Source of the DNA: an uncultured Muribaculaceae bacterium
Lineage (GTDB): Bacteria > Bacteroidota > Bacteroidia > Bacteroidales > Muribaculaceae
Direction of reading: 5' to 3'
NCBI GenBank assembly: GCA_910587235.1
Contig: CAJUKD010000005.1
Coordinates: 1-64,000, forward strand
Length of the DNA: 64,000 nt
The notes below the pieces were generated by a model. The model made no database searches and was not told the DNA's origin. It saw only the letters and a list, made by a program, of their open reading frames with translations. The position numbers were made by a program, and so were the translations under genes. Every line of letters starts with the position of its first letter. The first letter of the stretch is position 1. Positions 61,078 through 64,000 of the stretch are shown here, piece after piece.

Positions 61078-62091
61078 TCATTCTCCGAAAATCTCTTTTT
61101 TCAGAAAATCGGCAAAACTGATCTTATAGCTTGATGCCGCCATCGCCGCCACAACTCCCGCCCCGGTCGAAACATTGCTGTAGCCGCACAAGGCTTCGCC
61201 GAGTCCCGAGTCGCTCAAGTCGCCAAGAGGTCCGTTGTCTTTATGCCACAGATAATTCGCCCAATTGTAATAGCTGCGGGATATTGAAATCAACTCGACG
61301 GTCATGTCACAATCCATAAGCGCTTCATCAAAAAGTTCGGAATTGACAGAGTATGAGATGCCTGTGAACTGAAGATGCAAAGGGTATGTCCGCCCTTCGA
61401 ACTGGCGGTCGGAAAAACATGTGAATCCATAAGCATCACCGCCCATGACCGACTCGAACACGCCTATATGCTCGGAAAATATAGGCTCTGCATCATACTG
61501 GAATGTTCCAATGTTGAAATTCATAAGCGGAGGACGTGATGCGTCCCAAATGCCGTCGTCGCCTTCACCTTCTGTCGACGGATAACTGTAGTAAAAGAAC
61601 AAGCGATAAAAATTCTCGACAAGCGGCGGGTCATCGACTTCCATCTCTACTTTCAGGTTAAAGCTCAGGCTTGCAAGCATGTCATAGCCCGGCACATCGT
61701 CTTTCCATAGGCTTACAGGCTCCATATCGACCTTGACATCGCCTACAGGAACAGCCTCAGGTACCGTCACTTCCGCTTCCGCGCTCCCGTACATCGGACT
61801 TTCCGCCACAATCCGTACGCGGTCGCCTGATGATGCGATGTATGAATCATCTTTTAGCTCACCATTTACGTAGATGCTGACAGTCGCATCCGCAACGCTA
61901 TAGTCACCGCACTCGTCAACACTGCTGTAGAGATGCGTACGGCTCACTTCACAGGTGATCGGTTCGCCGGCTTTTACCAGTGCGTTAAGACACAGTACCG
62001 GCCGGGAATCCGTATCCGGCGTGAAATCCTCGTAGCATCCCGTCAGCAAAAGCACGAGGGCAAAGGGTAGTATTTTATTCAGAATATCCAT
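61078..62091 (-). CDS. DUF4249 lipoprotein, partner of TonB receptor
   Basis: 337 residues: lipobox LLTGC (Cys19), then a mature protein rich in beta strands. The DUF4249 pattern is seen in TDSRPVLCLNALVKAGEPI, VSRTHLYSS, AEVTVPEAVPVGDV and the closing CGYSNVSTGAGVVAAMA. This family sits next to TonB-dependent receptors and is thought to be the outer-membrane-anchored partner, by position comparable to SusD, though unrelated. It overlaps the receptor stop by 13 bases. The substrate is unknown. Confidence 0.88.
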   Translation of the reverse strand: MDILNKILPFALVLLLTGCYEDFTPDTDSRPVLCLNALVKAGEPITCEVSRTHLYSSVDECGDYSVADATVSIYVNGELKDDSYIASSGDRVRIVAESPMYGSAEAEVTVPEAVPVGDVKVDMEPVSLWKDDVPGYDMLASLSFNLKVEMEVDDPPLVENFYRLFFYYSYPSTEGEGDDGIWDASRPPLMNFNIGTFQYDAEPIFSEHIGVFESVMGGDAYGFTCFSDRQFEGRTYPLHLQFTGISYSVNSELFDEALMDCDMTVELISISRSYYNWANYLWHKDNGPLGDLSDSGLGEALCGYSNVSTGAGVVAAMAASSYKISFADFLKKEIFGE

Positions 62092-64000
62092 GTATATGAA
62101 ATTGAAGGTATTACGGGCAATAGCTTGACTTTTTGGAATACAGGTTGTCCCAAATCATTATAACTCAGGCGTATGGCAACTGTATTAATATGACAGTACG
62201 CATTGTAGAGTCCGAAAGTCCAGTAGCCGCGGCTGTTATGCATAGTGCACGAAAGATCGAGCCTGTGATAGAACGGAAGCCTGTAATTATTTAAATTTGT
62301 TCTCAAAGGCACATAATCGTCGAACGAAGACATCCCTGTATTTGGAACATCCCAAACTTGGGTCATCAGCGTGAAACGGTTGCCGGAATGCCCGGTCCAT
62401 GCCGCGCCAAGCTGTACTTTGTCGCTTACCTGCCAGTTCAGCAGCACATTTATTGTATGTCGATTGTCAAAACGTGCCGGAAAAGTCTTTCCGCCGTTCT
62501 TTTCGGCAAAAGTGCGGTCAGCCCACAGAAGTGAATAAGCGATATGTCCCGTCAGCTTGCCGGTATTTTTACCGAACTTGAAATCCATTCCCCTGGCACT
62601 ACCACTGCCTGCTGTCAGACGGCTATTCCACATTGCCGTAGGCGGCTGAAGATAATAATCGTCGCGATAATCGACAAGATTGCACATCTTTTTATAGAAC
62701 GCTTCGGCCGAAGCGGAAAAGCGGTCGTCGGCAGACTGCCAGTCGGCTCCTATCGAAACCTTGTCGGCTGTCTGAGGCTTGAAATCGCCCGTTACAGGCA
62801 CCCACTGGTCGGTCGGCAGCGAAAGATAGCTCTGCGAAAGCTGATGCACATACTGCACCGTACGGCAAAAAGCCGCCTTGACAGCCCATCGTCGCGAAGG
62901 CCGGTAGCTGGCCGACAGGCGCGGCGAAATCCCGCCGTGCGTACGGCCGTCGATATTGAAAAGCGAGGCATGGACACCTCCGTTAAGCCTCCAGTGACGC
63001 CCTATTGTCCAGTCGTCCTCAATGTACAGATTGAATTCGTTCGCGCCGTATGCCCATGTGGAATCACGTGAGTACCGTTCGTCTTTCCCAAAAGTATATC
63101 TCCTGCTCGTGCGCGACGGCAGAAAGGAATGGCGGGTATAGCCCGCGCCGAAGCGCACCTGCATATCCCCACGGGGGTTCCAATCAAAATCGGCACGAAA
63201 GATCCAGTCGTTTATATTGTTACGGGTATCCACAGACGTACTCGAGTCCACTTCGTCGTTCCCCGACGATAGTTCACGAATACTCTCTTCATGCTTCATT
63301 TTTGAAAAATAGCGCGTATAGGCCGCGGTAAATTCAGCCGACACGGACGGACTTAGGATATAATTCATACCGGCCTGTACCACAAGGTTTCCCCAGTGCA
63401 TATCATATCTGTCATCGTCATAGTAGCCCACAAAAAGATCCTTCGACCCCGTACGCAACATATCGTCGCCGAAATAAGCGCTGACGAATCCCGCCGTACG
63501 CCGGGAGAAACGGTGTGTGACCTTGGCATTCAGATCCATAAAATAGTAGTGGAAGCGTGTCTTTTCCTCGTCGTTGGAGGCGTTTACCAGTGCAACCATC
63601 GGAACCGACAGGACGTCGTACCACGAACGACGCAAAGCGACAGCATACGTAGTGCGGCTCCCTATAGGGCCGCCGATATTGAACGCCCCCGAAGTAAGTC
63701 CCAGGCGGCCAGAGCCGTGATGACCCGTATCCGACCCGTTTTTAGTGCGCACGTCCATGAACGACGACAGTCGCCCGTCGTATTTTGCCGGCACCGACGA
63801 CTTGAAAAAATCCACATTGCGTATAATCTCCGTGTTGAATGCCGAAAAAAGCCCGGCGAAGTGATTCACCTGATATAGCGGCACATTATCGAGCATATAT
63901 AGATTTTCGTCAGAATTTCCGCCGTGTACATACATTCCGGCCAGACCATCCGTGCCTCCCGAAATCCCCGGCTCGAACTGAAGAGTCTTTATCACGTCGC
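62079..64000 (-). CDS. TonB-dependent receptor, partial at the right edge
   Basis: The C-terminal 640 residues or so of an outer-membrane receptor; the 5' end lies beyond the window. The visible part starts in the plug domain (DVIKTLQFEPGISGG, MYVHGGNSDENLYMLDNVPLYQ) and continues through a 22-strand-type barrel to the last strand (PSISYTWIF, ending in Phe). Glycine-rich GSSDEN-like loops match receptors paired with DUF4249 proteins. Its stop overlaps the DUF4249 gene. The ligand cannot be inferred. Confidence 0.92.
   Translation of the reverse strand, partial: DVIKTLQFEPGISGGTDGLAGMYVHGGNSDENLYMLDNVPLYQVNHFAGLFSAFNTEIIRNVDFFKSSVPAKYDGRLSSFMDVRTKNGSDTGHHGSGRLGLTSGAFNIGGPIGSRTTYAVALRRSWYDVLSVPMVALVNASNDEEKTRFHYYFMDLNAKVTHRFSRRTAGFVSAYFGDDMLRTGSKDLFVGYYDDDRYDMHWGNLVVQAGMNYILSPSVSAEFTAAYTRYFSKMKHEESIRELSSGNDEVDSSTSVDTRNNINDWIFRADFDWNPRGDMQVRFGAGYTRHSFLPSRTSRRYTFGKDERYSRDSTWAYGANEFNLYIEDDWTIGRHWRLNGGVHASLFNIDGRTHGGISPRLSASYRPSRRWAVKAAFCRTVQYVHQLSQSYLSLPTDQWVPVTGDFKPQTADKVSIGADWQSADDRFSASAEAFYKKMCNLVDYRDDYYLQPPTAMWNSRLTAGSGSARGMDFKFGKNTGKLTGHIAYSLLWADRTFAEKNGGKTFPARFDNRHTINVLLNWQVSDKVQLGAAWTGHSGNRFTLMTQVWDVPNTGMSSFDDYVPLRTNLNNYRLPFYHRLDLSCTMHNSRGYWTFGLYNAYCHINTVAIRLSYNDLGQPVFQKVKLLPVIPSISYTWIF

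Overview
The window looks like a chromosomal segment of a Bacteroidales gut bacterium, most probably from a Muribaculaceae-like lineage. This rests on several things. Promoters fit the Bacteroidetes pattern (TTTG about 19-21 bases upstream of TAnnTTTG) and recur before many genes. The gene content is typical of the order: a TonB-dependent receptor with a DUF4249 lipoprotein, a C10 peptidase, DUF3943, a CarboxypepD_reg-type outer-membrane receptor with a GntR/ABC cassette, and Por-type C-terminal tails. Coding DNA is moderately GC-rich with mostly C/G third positions. The family-level assignment is inference.

Layout. Bases 1-2.9 kb are accessory DNA: a leftward operon of small unknown proteins (one apparently frameshifted), a divergent XRE-type repressor with a shared dyad operator, a conserved-looking 78-residue protein, and two non-coding repeat arrays (GTCACACCAAAC, and a helically phased GTAARCC motif). 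This resembles the regulatory end of a prophage or integrative element; no integrase is visible. From 3.0 to 15 kb lie replication and repair genes: dnaE behind a tandem-duplicated promoter, thioredoxin, an M3 lipoprotein peptidase, then exoA-radA-(AAA/DUF4435 ATPase)-dnaB. At 15-16.7 kb is a leftward group of small envelope proteins (two YtxH-like, one holin-like, one basic) and an Ala/Glu-rich lipoprotein. From 16.9 to 25.4 kb are a SulP transporter, an SDR and a five-gene leftward operon (acyl-CoA ligase, bioB, SpoU methyltransferase, GT4 glycosyltransferase, MscS).

At 25.49-25.84 kb a promoter- and terminator-bounded, highly structured stretch without a gene is a good candidate for a non-coding RNA of about 345 nt. 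Then follow a TolB-like protein and a beta-barrel, HU, a dicarboxylate/amino-acid symporter with tatA-tatC, fabD, a C10 peptidase with DUF3943, and an aminotransferase. At 36.2-40.4 kb frc, oxc and an AEC transporter form an oxalate operon with the same content as E. coli yfdW-yfdU-yfdV; the Frc differs at two active-site positions. At 40.6-44.9 kb an ABC ATPase, permease, YtrA-type GntR regulator and outer-membrane receptor form a cassette with a strong inverted repeat over its -33 element.

The rest is PASTA protein-RluD, a PlsC-like acyltransferase, metallophosphoesterase-tex-folK, aroE-yeiH-comEC (leftward), an ECF sigma factor, a large GH81 beta-1,3-glucanase, a membrane HEAGH metalloprotease with a small partner, and a DUF4249/TonB receptor pair running off the right edge.
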